The position numbers and the translations under genes are program-made. A DNA stretch of 64,000 bases from Pseudomonas serbica (GTDB lineage Bacteria; Pseudomonadota; Gammaproteobacteria; Pseudomonadales; Pseudomonadaceae). The notes beneath the pieces are model-generated. The model saw only the letters and a list, made by a program, of their open reading frames with translations, did not search any database and was not told where the DNA came from. Where the stretch lies: positions 1-64,000 of the forward strand of contig NZ_JAQIYM010000017.1 of assembly GCF_028823535.1 (NCBI RefSeq), written 5' to 3'. Shown piece by piece: positions 10,277 to 19,217 of the stretch. Each line of letters begins with the position of its first letter. Position 1 is the stretch's first letter.

Positions 10277-12475
10277 TTACCAGAGGTATCGCAACCCAAA
10301 GTTGGCACCCCACGGCTGTTCGATCTTGTCGCCATTGCTGTAGTCGAAATCGGCATGAATCGAAACTTTGTCAGTCAGCGTCATGGCCACACCGGCACCC
10401 AACTCCCCACGGGAACCCGAGAGGTTGTTGTTGAAGGTGTTGTCGTTGACCTTCACTTCATTGTTGTTGGCGAACTCGTGCACATAAGCGGCGCGAATAT
10501 AGGGCTGCACCACCTTGTCATCCCACTTGAAGTTACGCCCGGCGGTGGCCCCGGCCTTGGCCAACAGTGAATGGGTGCGACTGCCTTCGGCGGACAAACC
10601 GTTATCCAGGTCATAATCCTCGCCCTGAATAATCACACCCGACAGTTGGGTAAAAGGTTCAACAAAATAGTCATCGGCCAGTTTGATATGACGGCCAAAC
10701 TCCAGGGAGGCACCGACGCCATTGCTGTCGTAATTGCCCTTGGTTTTCTTGCCGTCGCTCAGTTGTACATCGGACTCGTTCTGGAAACGGTTGAACTTGA
10801 GCACGCCATCGAAGTAGTAGCCGGTCGGCTCATCCAGCCAGGTGGTGTAGGCGCCCAGGGAATAGCTGTCAATGGTGCCGCTAGTACCACGGCTCAAGTC
10901 CAGGTCGGACTTGCTGTAACCCCCCAGCACACCGACCAGCCACTGCCCGTCACCCATCTGCAACGGCGCATCGGCACCGAACGACAGGCCTTGCTGGACT
11001 TGCTGGTAAGCGACGCCCGAACTGGCGTTGACGTCGAATTTGTTGCCGTAGGCACGAATCCAGCCACCAGCCTTGCCGTGGTCCATGCGAACTTCACCCA
11101 TACGGCTGCGCAGGGTGCTGAGTTCGCCATACCAGGCGGTCGGCGCCGCATTGAACAACGCGATCACCGACTGGGTTCCCGGGCTGATCACACGGGAGGC
11201 GGTATCGAGATACCAGTCGTTGCTGCCATGTTGGATCAGGTCGTAAGAAAAGGCGCCCAAATCCACAGCGCCACCGGCCAGCGAAAACGTCGCATCACCG
11301 GACCCGATGTGGACAACCGGAATAGCCCCTGCACCCCGAGGCTCCGAGCCGCTGGAGTCAATCGCAACAGTGTGATTGCCAGTGGCCGCCCCGGCAACGG
11401 TCAGGGTATCGACCTGGCCGGTCTGGAAGTCGGTGTGCATGAAGAACGTACCGCCAGTGCCCGACAGCGTTTCCACGTTTAACTTGAAGAATTCGCCCGG
11501 GTTGCCGAACTGGATACCACCGCCGTTCATGATCAGGTTTTGTACCTCGCCATCACCGACCATGACCCAACGAGCATTGCTGTTGATTCCCAGGTTTTGC
11601 ACATTTTGCAGGCGACCGGTCAGGGTGGCGGAGTCCTCCAGCTGCACATTGGCAGTGCTGTTTCCGTCCGCGACGATATCGCCCACTAATGTGCTGCTGC
11701 CGACTCGCAAATTGCCTTCGGCACCATTGCGCACGTCCATCAGGGTGCCATTGCCGGCTGTCAGGGTTGTGCCATTGAGCACCGAGATATTGGCCTGGAC
11801 CGGACCCACCTCCAGGGTGTCGATGAGAATTGCCGGGCCATTGCGGCCTTCGACCTTCGAGTGATTCAAGGTCAACGTCGCGGGCGCGTTGACCAAGGGA
11901 TCGCTATTGATTTCGATCCCGCTGGCGTTACCCGTGATTGTGCTGTCTGTAGCCGTGATCGTTCCGCCGAATATATTCAAACCCATCGCTTTGGCACCAG
12001 TGACCTCCGTGCGCAACAGTGTCAAGTTGCTTAAGCCAGTGATTGTGGCGCCGGATGTCCCGCCATTGATAAAGCTGTCGCTCACTATTGCGGTGGAGCC
12101 TTGAGTGGCCGTGGCATTACGACTGACCGCCAGGCCGTTCCGATCACTGGTGATATGGGTGTTCGCAGATATGTCCGCTCGCCCCGCATTCAACAGAACG
12201 CCAGTGGCACCCGTTGCCTGTACGGTACTGCCCTGCATGTTCAAGGTCGAATTATTGACCACGATTTGACGGGTCAGGGCGCCATTGGCATTCAAGGTCG
12301 ACGCTCCATTGAGCACGTAGTTATCCTGCTTCGTGTTGGCGTCAATCGCCAGGACCTCTCCGGGCACCAGAACTCTTGCGTAACCCAAATCGCAAAACAG
12401 CAACAACGGCGCAACGGAAAAAATTTTTAAAGCACGAGACAGTGGATGCAACTTGAACAATTGACCTTTAGACAT
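10277..12475 (-). CDS. autotransporter with pertactin-like passenger and C-terminal beta-barrel
   Basis: A 732-residue type V secretion protein. A long signal peptide (residues about 1-33, ending CDLGYA) precedes a beta-helical passenger rich in short repeats (DNYVLNGASTLNANGALTRQIVVNNSTLNMQGS, then GNASGIEINSD...). From about residue 460 a standard autotransporter barrel follows (WYGELSTLRSRMGEVRMDHGKAGGWIRAYG, ending FGLRYLW with a terminal aromatic residue). The passenger carries no catalytic motif I recognise, so adhesion or cell-cell contact is more likely than enzymatic activity. It is flanked on both sides by Ig-like proteins on the same strand. Confidence 0.93.
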   Translation of the reverse strand: MSKGQLFKLHPLSRALKIFSVAPLLLFCDLGYARVLVPGEVLAIDANTKQDNYVLNGASTLNANGALTRQIVVNNSTLNMQGSTVQATGATGVLLNAGRADISANTHITSDRNGLAVSRNATATQGSTAIVSDSFINGGTSGATITGLSNLTLLRTEVTGAKAMGLNIFGGTITATDSTITGNASGIEINSDPLVNAPATLTLNHSKVEGRNGPAILIDTLEVGPVQANISVLNGTTLTAGNGTLMDVRNGAEGNLRVGSSTLVGDIVADGNSTANVQLEDSATLTGRLQNVQNLGINSNARWVMVGDGEVQNLIMNGGGIQFGNPGEFFKLNVETLSGTGGTFFMHTDFQTGQVDTLTVAGAATGNHTVAIDSSGSEPRGAGAIPVVHIGSGDATFSLAGGAVDLGAFSYDLIQHGSNDWYLDTASRVISPGTQSVIALFNAAPTAWYGELSTLRSRMGEVRMDHGKAGGWIRAYGNKFDVNASSGVAYQQVQQGLSFGADAPLQMGDGQWLVGVLGGYSKSDLDLSRGTSGTIDSYSLGAYTTWLDEPTGYYFDGVLKFNRFQNESDVQLSDGKKTKGNYDSNGVGASLEFGRHIKLADDYFVEPFTQLSGVIIQGEDYDLDNGLSAEGSRTHSLLAKAGATAGRNFKWDDKVVQPYIRAAYVHEFANNNEVKVNDNTFNNNLSGSRGELGAGVAMTLTDKVSIHADFDYSNGDKIEQPWGANFGLRYLW

Positions 12476-12584
12476 AAAGACACCATTGGCGAGCGAGGAT
12501 AGAGAGCGGCGCAGGCTATAGATCGATGCTCCTGTCGTATGTAGGACTTATCCGACAGATACTTCGGAAACATAAGAGTCAGGT

Positions 12585-12623
12585 GCCAGTAAACGCGCGT
12601 CAGCGCGACGCGCATTTACTGGC
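12585..12623 (-). terminator. hairpin between the Ig-like gene and the autotransporter
   Basis: Inverted repeat of 15 bp (GCCAGTAAACGCGCG at 12585-12599 against 12609-12623) with one position that becomes a G-U wobble in the minus-strand transcript. It lies 25 bp after the end of the 12649-14622 gene and probably ends or stabilises that transcript. No clear T-run follows. Confidence 0.55.
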
Positions 12624-12648
12624 TGGCGTTATTTGCAGATGTGCGTGT

Positions 12649-14622
12649 TCAAGGGTTTGGAGCAGGCGGAATGTTGCAACTCCCTTCGCCCTGTGACAAA
12701 CCGACTTCGGTGTTGGTGGGATCTGATGAGGCGGGTTTACCCGTGATGGTGTAAGTCACTTCGCCCTTGCCTAACGGCAATGTTTTCGACCAGGTGGGCA
12801 GCACGTGCGTGGCGTAGGGTTCGATGAGCCAGACAATCCCGTCTCTAGCCTGCGCGTCGGTGATGTCGGTGAACGTGCGTTTTTTCTCGGCTGAAGTCAC
12901 CTCGGTCGGGTTATCAAAATCCGTGTAGGCCTTCCACACAACGTTGACTTCATCGCCTTCCTTGAGCAGGCCGCTGGGTGGAATTCTGTACTCAATGCCG
13001 TACGTTGTTTTTCCGGCATCCCAGCGTAATGAATTACAGGTCACGATCCCGGCCGAATTGGTATGCAAAGGCACAGCTTCCGGCAAGGTGAAAACCAGGA
13101 AATCGATCTTGACCGACGTACGCGGGTCGGGCTCTTGCGGGTTGACGTGGGCAGGGTTGGTCAGCACATACCAGACCGGCAGGGTCGCACTGGGGCCCTC
13201 GTCGCGGATCACGTCCCAGTCGAGCGGAATCTCGATTGTGTCCCCCACCGTGTCGTCGGCGACATCGATGACATAGGGATCACCAATAGGTGTTCCGTTC
13301 CACATGACCTGATAGGAATCACCGTTTTTCAGCGGCGCGATGAGTTCTATTTTTGCATTAATGTCCTCGTCTTCATCAGTGTCGATCAATACGTCATCGA
13401 CCCCCGACTTGCCCACAATCGTGACCTTCTCCAGCTTCGAATTGCCGGGTAGCGGGGTCGGGTTGTCCGGCCCCGCGACAGAAAGGTTGCATTTCACCGT
13501 TTCGATGTCCGAGGCAAAAGGCTCTACACCACGCAGCACCGTGTAGCTCAGCGGAATGTCTACAACCCCCGTCGCGCTGCCATAGGCGGAAAGAATCATG
13601 TCCCATGGCACAAAGATATCGATCCCGTTGGCGGGGTTAGCGCCGACAGGTGTCCCGGGTTTAAGCTCCTGATCTTTCCACTTGATAACAAGGGTGTCGG
13701 TGGACTTGCCATTAGTGACGTGCGGTACATTGACCAAAACGCCGCCATTCACAATGTCTTCACGAAGCAACTCACCGCCGGTGGGGTCCGCCGCCGTGGG
13801 TTTGGGCAGTGGCTTGGGCGGTAACGGCCCAAGCGCCACAGACATAAGTTCATACAGAGACAGCGCACTGATGTTGCCGGCCTTGTCGATGAGGACGTAG
13901 CCACCACAGCACAGGCCGTCCCCTGCCGCGATGAATTTGTCTTTAGGAATTCTTACCTTCTCGCCAGGCGCAATTGACTCCGGACCGATCAGGTCAATAT
14001 CGCCAGGGTCCTCGGGCAGCTCACCTTTCAACCAGCCGAAGGCGACTTGAGCGTCGAGTAGGTCGCCGGTCCACATCGGAATAGTGGCCTCAAGAAAATC
14101 ATTCGTGCCAAACGTTGCATCGGTGATGGGAGCGGTGACCGCAAACACCATTTTGGCCGGAGGTGTCGCGCCATTGGGCGGGACCTTGTCGATATGGATG
14201 GGTACGCGTCCCGAGTAATCGGTCACACCAAGATAGTTTTCATGCTCGTATCTGAGGTCGAAGGCACCTTCGTTTTCGGTCTTCAGAAAGAACGTGCTGA
14301 GGATGGTAAATACCAGAGGCACCCAAGTATCGCCACCTGTAAAGGATTGTTCCGGGGGAAGCGTCGTCCATTCGTTGCTGCCCCAGCGCGTAATCTGAAG
14401 CCTGACGGTGTCGGTACGTCCATTGGGTGGGAGCGCGCCGTTCCATGCGGTGATCGTGGTTTTTTGATCTGCGTTAAGTGCTGCCCTGGGAATCAGCCCC
14501 GTTGGATTCCCGGTCATCACAAAATGCGAAACGTCCGGGTCCTGGACCACCAGCGGCTGTGTCCCGCCGAATGTGGGTTCGCCGGAAGCAAGCTTGCGCT
14601 CTTTTTTATCTGAACCAGCCAT
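12649..14622 (-). CDS. large Ig-like domain protein of unknown function
   Basis: A 657-residue protein. The start at 14622 (MAGSDKKERK) is preferred because GGAGAG lies 7 nt upstream; the ATG at 14643 overlaps that site. There is no signal peptide or membrane segment. It consists of repeated beta-rich modules of about 100-120 residues with acidic composition (e.g. GGVLVNVPHVTNGKSTDTLVIKW, KSGVDDVLIDTDEDEDINAKIELI, GDSYQVMWNGTPIGDPYVIDV), typical of Pseudomonas surface or exoprotein families with Ig-like folds. The module NYLGVTDYSG links it to the 8668-10143 gene. Its place upstream of the autotransporter suggests a shared job at the cell surface; this is inference. Confidence 0.75.
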   Translation of the reverse strand: MAGSDKKERKLASGEPTFGGTQPLVVQDPDVSHFVMTGNPTGLIPRAALNADQKTTITAWNGALPPNGRTDTVRLQITRWGSNEWTTLPPEQSFTGGDTWVPLVFTILSTFFLKTENEGAFDLRYEHENYLGVTDYSGRVPIHIDKVPPNGATPPAKMVFAVTAPITDATFGTNDFLEATIPMWTGDLLDAQVAFGWLKGELPEDPGDIDLIGPESIAPGEKVRIPKDKFIAAGDGLCCGGYVLIDKAGNISALSLYELMSVALGPLPPKPLPKPTAADPTGGELLREDIVNGGVLVNVPHVTNGKSTDTLVIKWKDQELKPGTPVGANPANGIDIFVPWDMILSAYGSATGVVDIPLSYTVLRGVEPFASDIETVKCNLSVAGPDNPTPLPGNSKLEKVTIVGKSGVDDVLIDTDEDEDINAKIELIAPLKNGDSYQVMWNGTPIGDPYVIDVADDTVGDTIEIPLDWDVIRDEGPSATLPVWYVLTNPAHVNPQEPDPRTSVKIDFLVFTLPEAVPLHTNSAGIVTCNSLRWDAGKTTYGIEYRIPPSGLLKEGDEVNVVWKAYTDFDNPTEVTSAEKKRTFTDITDAQARDGIVWLIEPYATHVLPTWSKTLPLGKGEVTYTITGKPASSDPTNTEVGLSQGEGSCNIPPAPNP

Positions 14623-14643
14623 GTTGTCGCTCTCCGTATGCAC

Positions 14644-15068
14644 TACCGGCGCCCAGGACTTTCCATGGCGCTTCAGTTCGAAAAGCAGACCGAATACTGC
14701 CGGGCACTACCCAAACGCATCCCGTCGTTCTGCGCTGGGGAGAAGTAGACAGCTTTTTTAGCAACTGCGTAACTGTCAAAGTTGACAGGTACCTGCAGAC
14801 TTTCGCGTTGTGGAGACGGCGTGAACCCGGTCCTTAAACATCGGCGAAGAGCGTTTGTTTAAAAGCGCTGAGGGTTACTTCATGAAAGCTACAAGACCTT
14901 GCGTCATTGCCTACGGTTACGCCAGAATCCGCCGGCTTGTGCGCCTTGGGGCCGCCCGGTAACTTGATTCGTGTCACTGCCCATCAGTGATCGGGTTTAG
15001 CAGCCCATGGTGATACGAAGCGCATTTGCATTCCAGACAGTCAGGTCATTTCGTTGCCTGCACTTCAT
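14644..15068. other. non-coding stretch upstream of the DUF6124-like gene
   Basis: No convincing gene here. A 26-codon open frame (ATG at about 14881) has no family match. The phrase TTTAGCAGC occurs at about 14996 and again at about 15152, bracketing the structured element described next, which suggests an extended regulatory or RNA region. Confidence 0.4.
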
Positions 15069-15143
15069 GGTAGCTGTGCGCAGGGCGCCTTCGGGCGCGC
15101 CGGTTTCGTGTCTCCCCGGTCTGCTAACCTGCGCACAGCTGCC
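15069..15143 (+). promoter_or_regulatory. structured inverted-repeat element in the leader of the DUF6124-like gene
   Basis: Outer arms of 16 bp (GGTAGCTGTGCGCAGG at 15069-15084 against 15128-15143, one mismatch) enclose two smaller hairpins: GCGCC-TTCG-GGCGC at 15085-15098 and a CCGG-based stem at about 15100-15120. As RNA this would form a three-way junction. It ends 54 bp before the start codon. Whether it acts as RNA, as a DNA cruciform or as a dispersed repeat cannot be told here. Confidence 0.5.
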
Positions 15144-15172
15144 ACCCTTCGTTTAGCAGCGACTCGGTGACG

Positions 15173-15190
15173 GCTCCACGTTCTTGGAGC
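15173..15190 (+). promoter_or_regulatory. ribosome-site hairpin before the DUF6124-like gene
   Basis: GCTCCA (15173-15178) pairs perfectly with TGGAGC (15185-15190) over a 6-nt loop. The GGAG inside the right arm is the ribosome binding site, 7 nt from the ATG at 15198, so the hairpin could hide it and limit translation. Confidence 0.55.
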
Positions 15191-15197
15191 ACGAAAT

Positions 15198-15557
15198 ATG
15201 ATAAAGCCTTCACCCAACCCGCCGGACACCGATCCGGTCTCTCCGTACGAACCCGATTCAAACAAACTCAACGACGCTGCCGAACGCGCCCTCGACTTTC
15301 ACTTCCCCTCGACCGCCGACATCAAAGCCACGCCGCGTACACCCAGCACCCTGTTTACCGTCGACCCGCAGGCCACGACCGAAACCTTGATGGTTTACCT
15401 GGTCGAGACACTCGCTTCGGTCGATGTGATGGTCCATCACTTGGTGGATCTTCTGGACGGTGGATCACGCAACGCCCTGCTGGGCATTTCCAACAGCATC
15501 ATGCTGGCGGAGATCACGGCGAACCGGGTGCTGGATCAAGTCGATCCGCCTGAGTAA
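15198..15557 (+). CDS. DUF6124-like small protein
   Basis: A 119-residue protein resembling the short, Pseudomonas-restricted DUF6124/DUF3077 type: a Pro/Asp-rich N-terminus (MIKPSPNPPDTDPVSPYEPD), an AAERALDFHF segment, then a C-terminal helical half (TETLMVYLVETLASVDVMVHHLVDLL...RNALLGISNSIMLAEITANRVLD). No signal peptide or known catalytic motif is visible. The function of the family is unknown. The gene stands alone behind an unusually structured leader and is followed by a REP-type repeat. The family assignment is from recollection of the N-terminal pattern. Confidence 0.7.
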   Translation: MIKPSPNPPDTDPVSPYEPDSNKLNDAAERALDFHFPSTADIKATPRTPSTLFTVDPQATTETLMVYLVETLASVDVMVHHLVDLLDGGSRNALLGISNSIMLAEITANRVLDQVDPPE

Positions 15558-15572
15558 CGAGCGCTTCGCAAA

Positions 15573-15680
15573 CCCTGTAGCAGCTGCCGCAGGCTGCGTT
15601 CGAGCGCGAAGCGGTCGCCTGACGGTCTGTCTAAACGGCTGCTACGCAGCCGGACGCAGCCTTCGGCAGCTGCTACAGGG
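15573..15680. repeat. paired inverted REP-like repeat
   Basis: Two arms in inverted order, CCTGTAGCAGCTGCCGCAGG and its near complement ending GGCAGCTGCTACAGG, enclose about 60 bp with inner inverted pieces. This is the arrangement of a mobile REP doublet, located between two convergent gene ends. Confidence 0.75.
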
Positions 15681-15693
15681 ATAGCGGTAGATG

Positions 15694-16836
15694 TCAGAGT
15701 GTGCGGGCGGCCATCCGCCAGACCCGGGCGATGTCTGTCGCCCGCTCTTGCAACAAGCGCGGCGCTTGGGCGCAGGCCTGTTCCAGTGTCATCGGCCCGC
15801 TCGCCAGGGCAAACGCGGCATCGACGCCGTGGCCATACAGTTGTTGATAGTCCTCACCCAAGGTACCGGCGATGACGATCACCGGCACACCGTGTTGTTT
15901 GGCAATCCTTGCGACGCCAAACGGTGTTTTTCCGCGCAAGGTTTGTGCGTCGAAACGGCCTTCGCCGGTGATCACCAGATCGGCATTTTCGATCTGCTCT
16001 GCCAAGCCCACCAGTTCCGCCACCACATCCACCCCGGACTGGAATTGCGCGCCTAGAAACGCCTTGGCGGCAAACCCCAACCCGCCTGCCGCACCACTGC
16101 CCGCTTCGTCGCGCATGTCTTTTTTCAAGACCTTCGCGCAGTGATCGGCAAAGTGCCCGAGGGCCCGATCCAGTTGCTCCACCTGCGCAGGCGTTGCACC
16201 TTTTTGCGGACCGAAAACCGCCGACGCACCGTGGGGGCCACACAGTGGATTGTCGACGTCGGCGGCGATGTCGAAACGCACCGTGGCCAGACGCGGATCG
16301 ATGCCGTCGAGATCGATGCGGGCCAGTTGCGCCAGTGCCAGGCCGCCGGGTTCAAGTGCCTGGCCCTGCGCGTCGAGAAGCCTCACGCCCAAGGCTTGCA
16401 TGGCCCCGGCGCCGCCGTCGTTGGTGGCGCTGCCGCCAATCGCCAGAATCACCCGCTGCGCTCCGGCATTGAGTGCTGCACGAATCAGTTCACCGGTGCC
16501 AAAGGTGCTGCTGATGCAGGCATCGCGGCGCTCGACCGGAAGCGATTGCAACCCGCTGGCTTCGGCCATTTCGATGATTGCGGTGTGGCTGTCGGGCAAC
16601 CAGCCCCACGTCGCAGTGACCGTTTCGCCCAGTGGTCCGCACACCTCGGCCTGGTGCCGTTCGCCACCGCAAGCCGCGAGCACCGCCGCGACGGTGCCCT
16701 CACCGCCGTCGGCCATCGGGCATCTGATCAACTGTGCATCGGGCCAAACTTCAGCCAGACCGCGTGCAATCGCGTCCGCTACGTCTTGAGCACTGAGGCT
16801 GTCCTTGAACGAATCGGGGGCAATGACGATTTTCAT
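15694..16836 (-). CDS. glycerate kinase (GarK/GlxK type)
   Basis: A 380-residue cytoplasmic kinase that phosphorylates D-glycerate with ATP (family knowledge: class II, giving 2-phosphoglycerate), feeding glyoxylate- or glucarate-derived carbon into glycolysis. The N-terminus KIVIAPDSFKDSLSA, the MADGGEGT motif, IGGSATNDGGAGAMQALG and ITGEGRFDAQTLRGKTPFGV are all family signatures. GGAG lies 7 nt before the ATG. It is not beside tartronate semialdehyde genes here and appears to be monocistronic, flanked by REP elements on both sides. Confidence 0.95.
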   Translation of the reverse strand: MKIVIAPDSFKDSLSAQDVADAIARGLAEVWPDAQLIRCPMADGGEGTVAAVLAACGGERHQAEVCGPLGETVTATWGWLPDSHTAIIEMAEASGLQSLPVERRDACISSTFGTGELIRAALNAGAQRVILAIGGSATNDGGAGAMQALGVRLLDAQGQALEPGGLALAQLARIDLDGIDPRLATVRFDIAADVDNPLCGPHGASAVFGPQKGATPAQVEQLDRALGHFADHCAKVLKKDMRDEAGSGAAGGLGFAAKAFLGAQFQSGVDVVAELVGLAEQIENADLVITGEGRFDAQTLRGKTPFGVARIAKQHGVPVIVIAGTLGEDYQQLYGHGVDAAFALASGPMTLEQACAQAPRLLQERATDIARVWRMAARTL

Positions 16837-16987
16837 ACGAGTTCTCCAGTTCCAATGCGCTCATGCTGTCAGCCGATATAAACAATAACGCCGGTCTGTT
16901 GCACAAGTGGCATGGAGGAATATTGTTCATTCTCACAAAACCCGAGACAGAGACGATAAGTCCCGGATCGGCGTTGATTGTCTGTGC

Positions 16988-17014
16988 GCCATCGCGAGCA
17001 GGCGCGCTCCCACA
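16988..17014. repeat. single REP element
   Basis: The sequence GCCATCGCGAGCAGGCGCGC followed by TCCCACA is the reverse of the common fluorescent-Pseudomonas REP (TGTGGGAGCG...GCTCGCGA). It lies in the 270-bp gap between glycerate kinase and the aldo/keto reductase. Confidence 0.75.
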
Positions 17015-17108
17015 ATTTTGATTCGGGATGTTTGATATTTCAGGTTGCCCCACGCCGCCGTTCTGGTATTTGATTGAAAGCCCTTCCAACCGGCAAAAGG
17101 ATTTCCTC

Positions 17109-18128
17109 ATGAGCTACCGCACGCTGGGTCAATCGGGTTTGCAGGTGTCCACCCTGACCCTGGGCACCATGATGTTCGGCGAACAGACCAGCACCGAAGA
17201 TTCCCTGCGGATCATCGACAAGGCCTGGGACCAGGGCATCAATTTCATCGACACCGCCGACGTCTACACAGGCGGGCGCTCGGAAGAAATCGTCGGTGAA
17301 GCGATCGCCGGCAACCGCCACGAATGGGTGCTGGCGACCAAGGTCGGTTTCGGCCCGGCCGACGGTGTGCCGAACCGCAGCGGCTTGAGCCGCAAGCATG
17401 TATTCAATGGCATCGACGCCAGCCTGACGCGCCTGGGTACCGACTATCTCGACATCTATTACCTGCACCGCGAAGACCACAACACGCCGCTTGCGGTCAC
17501 GGTGTCGGCGATTGGCGATCTGATTCGCCAGGGCAAGATCCGCTATTGGGGGCTGTCGAACTATCGTGGCTGGCGCATCGCCGAGGTGATTCGCGTGGCC
17601 GACAAGCTCGGTGTCGACCGGCCGGTGATCAGCCAGCCGCTGTACAACATCGTCAACCGCCAGGCTGAAACCGAGCAGATCACCGCCGCGCAAAATTATG
17701 GCCTCGGTGTGGTGCCTTACAGCCCTCTGGCCCGCGGTGTGCTCAGTGGCAAATATGCGCCGGACGTGAAGCCCGACGCCAACAGCCGCGCGGGACGTGC
17801 GGACAAACGCATCCTGGAAACCGAATGGCGCGTGGAGTCCTTGCGCATCGCCCAGCAGATCCAGCAATACACCCAGGAACGCGGTGTGGGCATCGTCGAA
17901 TTTGCGATCGCCTGGGTGCTGAACAACAGCGCCGTAACCTCGGCCATCGTCGGGCCGCGCACCGAAGCACAGTGGGACGCCTACACCAAGGCGCAGGCGG
18001 TGAAGATTACCGCAGAGGATGAAGCATTTATCGATTCCCTGGTGACGCCGGGGCATGCGTCGACCCCGGGGTTCAATGATGTGAGCCATTTCGTGTCCGG
18101 CCGTAAGCCGCATGACGCAATGTTGTAA
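17109..18128 (+). CDS. aldo/keto reductase
   Basis: A 339-residue NADPH-dependent oxidoreductase of the YajO/Tas-like group. The start at 17109 (MSYRTLGQSGLQVSTLTLGTM) has AAAGG 8 nt upstream; longer frames lack one. The (beta/alpha)8 barrel signatures are present: FIDTADVYTGGRSEEIVGEA with the catalytic Asp/Tyr pair, YLDIYYLHRED containing the catalytic His, and the cofactor segment SAIVGPRTEAQWDAYTKAQ. Substrate unknown; such enzymes reduce aldehydes and ketones. It stands alone between a REP element and rarD. Confidence 0.92.
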   Translation: MSYRTLGQSGLQVSTLTLGTMMFGEQTSTEDSLRIIDKAWDQGINFIDTADVYTGGRSEEIVGEAIAGNRHEWVLATKVGFGPADGVPNRSGLSRKHVFNGIDASLTRLGTDYLDIYYLHREDHNTPLAVTVSAIGDLIRQGKIRYWGLSNYRGWRIAEVIRVADKLGVDRPVISQPLYNIVNRQAETEQITAAQNYGLGVVPYSPLARGVLSGKYAPDVKPDANSRAGRADKRILETEWRVESLRIAQQIQQYTQERGVGIVEFAIAWVLNNSAVTSAIVGPRTEAQWDAYTKAQAVKITAEDEAFIDSLVTPGHASTPGFNDVSHFVSGRKPHDAML

Positions 18129-18210
18129 ATATTGATCATCCGGCCAATATTCAGCACAAAAACCACGTATCCTCCGCAGCCCGTTTTATGTACAACCTCG
18201 CGAGGACAGC

Positions 18211-19092
18211 TTGTCAAAAGGTATCGCTTTATCGGTTTCAGCCTCTGTGTTGTTTGCCGTCATGTATTACTACACCTCGTTGCTCAAGCCGTTGAGCGGT
18301 GTGGAGATTTTCGGCTGGCGCATGCTGTTGACCGTGCCCTGCATGACGGTGTTCATGCTGGTGTCCGGGGAATGGCGGCGGGTCATCGACCTGCTGCGCA
18401 GGATTGGCGCACAACCGAAGCTGATCGGCGGCTTGATATTGTCAGCGGCGCTGCTGGGCGTACAACTCTGGCTGTTCATGTGGGCCCCGCTCAATGGCTA
18501 CAGCCTCGACGTGTCCCTGGGTTACTTCCTGTTGCCGCTGGCCATGGTCCTGACCGGACGTATTGCCTACGGTGAACGGCTGTCCTACCTGCAAAAAGTC
18601 GCGGTGTTCTTCGCCAGCCTGGGCGTGGTCAACGAGCTGTATCAGGTCGGCGGATTTTCCTGGGCGACCCTGGTGGTGGTCATCGGCTACCCCCTGTACT
18701 TCGTGCTGCGCAAGTGGCTGAAGGCCGATAACCTCGGCGGGCTCTGGCTGGACATGACCCTGATGCTGCCGATCGCGTACGGGTTCGTGCACGGTGGCGA
18801 GCAGGGCTTCGGTGTCTTCGACCAGCACCCGGCATTGGCGTGGCTGATTCCCCTGCTGGGCTTGATCAGCGCTTCGGCGCTGGTGGTCTACATCATCGCC
18901 AGTCGCTTGCTGCCGTTCAGCCTGTTCGGGCTGTTGAGTTATGTCGAGCCGGTGCTGTTGCTGGGGGTGGCGTTGTTGCTGGGGGAAAGCATCAAGCCTG
19001 GGGAATGGCTGACCTACATTCCGATCTGGATGGCGGTAGTGGTATTGGTGTTTGAGGGGTTCAAGCATTTGATGCGGCAGCGGCGACCTTAA
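18211..19092 (+). CDS. rarD: RarD-type EamA-family transporter
   Basis: A 293-residue inner-membrane protein with about ten hydrophobic helices, of the drug/metabolite transporter superfamily. The order is typical of RarD (SVLFAVMYYYTSLLKPLSGVEIFGWRML; LWLFMWAPLNGYSLDVSLGYFLLPL; LLSYVEPVLLLGVALLLGE). The start is TTG at 18211 with GAGGA 4 nt upstream; no better ATG exists. Substrate unknown. It is transcribed toward hpd, from which a REPIN separates it. Confidence 0.9.
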   Translation: MSKGIALSVSASVLFAVMYYYTSLLKPLSGVEIFGWRMLLTVPCMTVFMLVSGEWRRVIDLLRRIGAQPKLIGGLILSAALLGVQLWLFMWAPLNGYSLDVSLGYFLLPLAMVLTGRIAYGERLSYLQKVAVFFASLGVVNELYQVGGFSWATLVVVIGYPLYFVLRKWLKADNLGGLWLDMTLMLPIAYGFVHGGEQGFGVFDQHPALAWLIPLLGLISASALVVYIIASRLLPFSLFGLLSYVEPVLLLGVALLLGESIKPGEWLTYIPIWMAVVVLVFEGFKHLMRQRRP

Positions 19093-19108
19093 GCGCCGAC
19101 AAAGCAAA

Positions 19109-19198
19109 TGTGGGAGCGGGCTTGCTCGCGAAAGCGGTGCATCAGTCAACGTTACCAGAGACTGACAGACCACTTTCGCGGGCAAGACCGCTCCCACA
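19109..19198. repeat. REPIN (two inverted REPs)
   Basis: TGTGGGAGCGGGCTTGCTCG at 19109 onward and its inverted partner (TTCGCGGGCAAGACCGCTCC...CACA) ending at 19198 flank a roughly 25-bp variable centre, the canonical mobile REPIN form of fluorescent pseudomonads. It lies between convergent rarD and hpd. Confidence 0.88.
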
Positions 19199-19217
19199 GT
19201 TTTACAGCGCTGACAAA

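Noticed and set aside
10571..11482. 303-residue plus-strand frame opposite the autotransporter
   Set aside because: It mirrors the barrel-coding strand; no start signal and no family features.
15065..15271. 68-residue minus-strand frame over the structured leader
   Set aside because: The frame follows from the inverted repeats of the element; no ribosome site.
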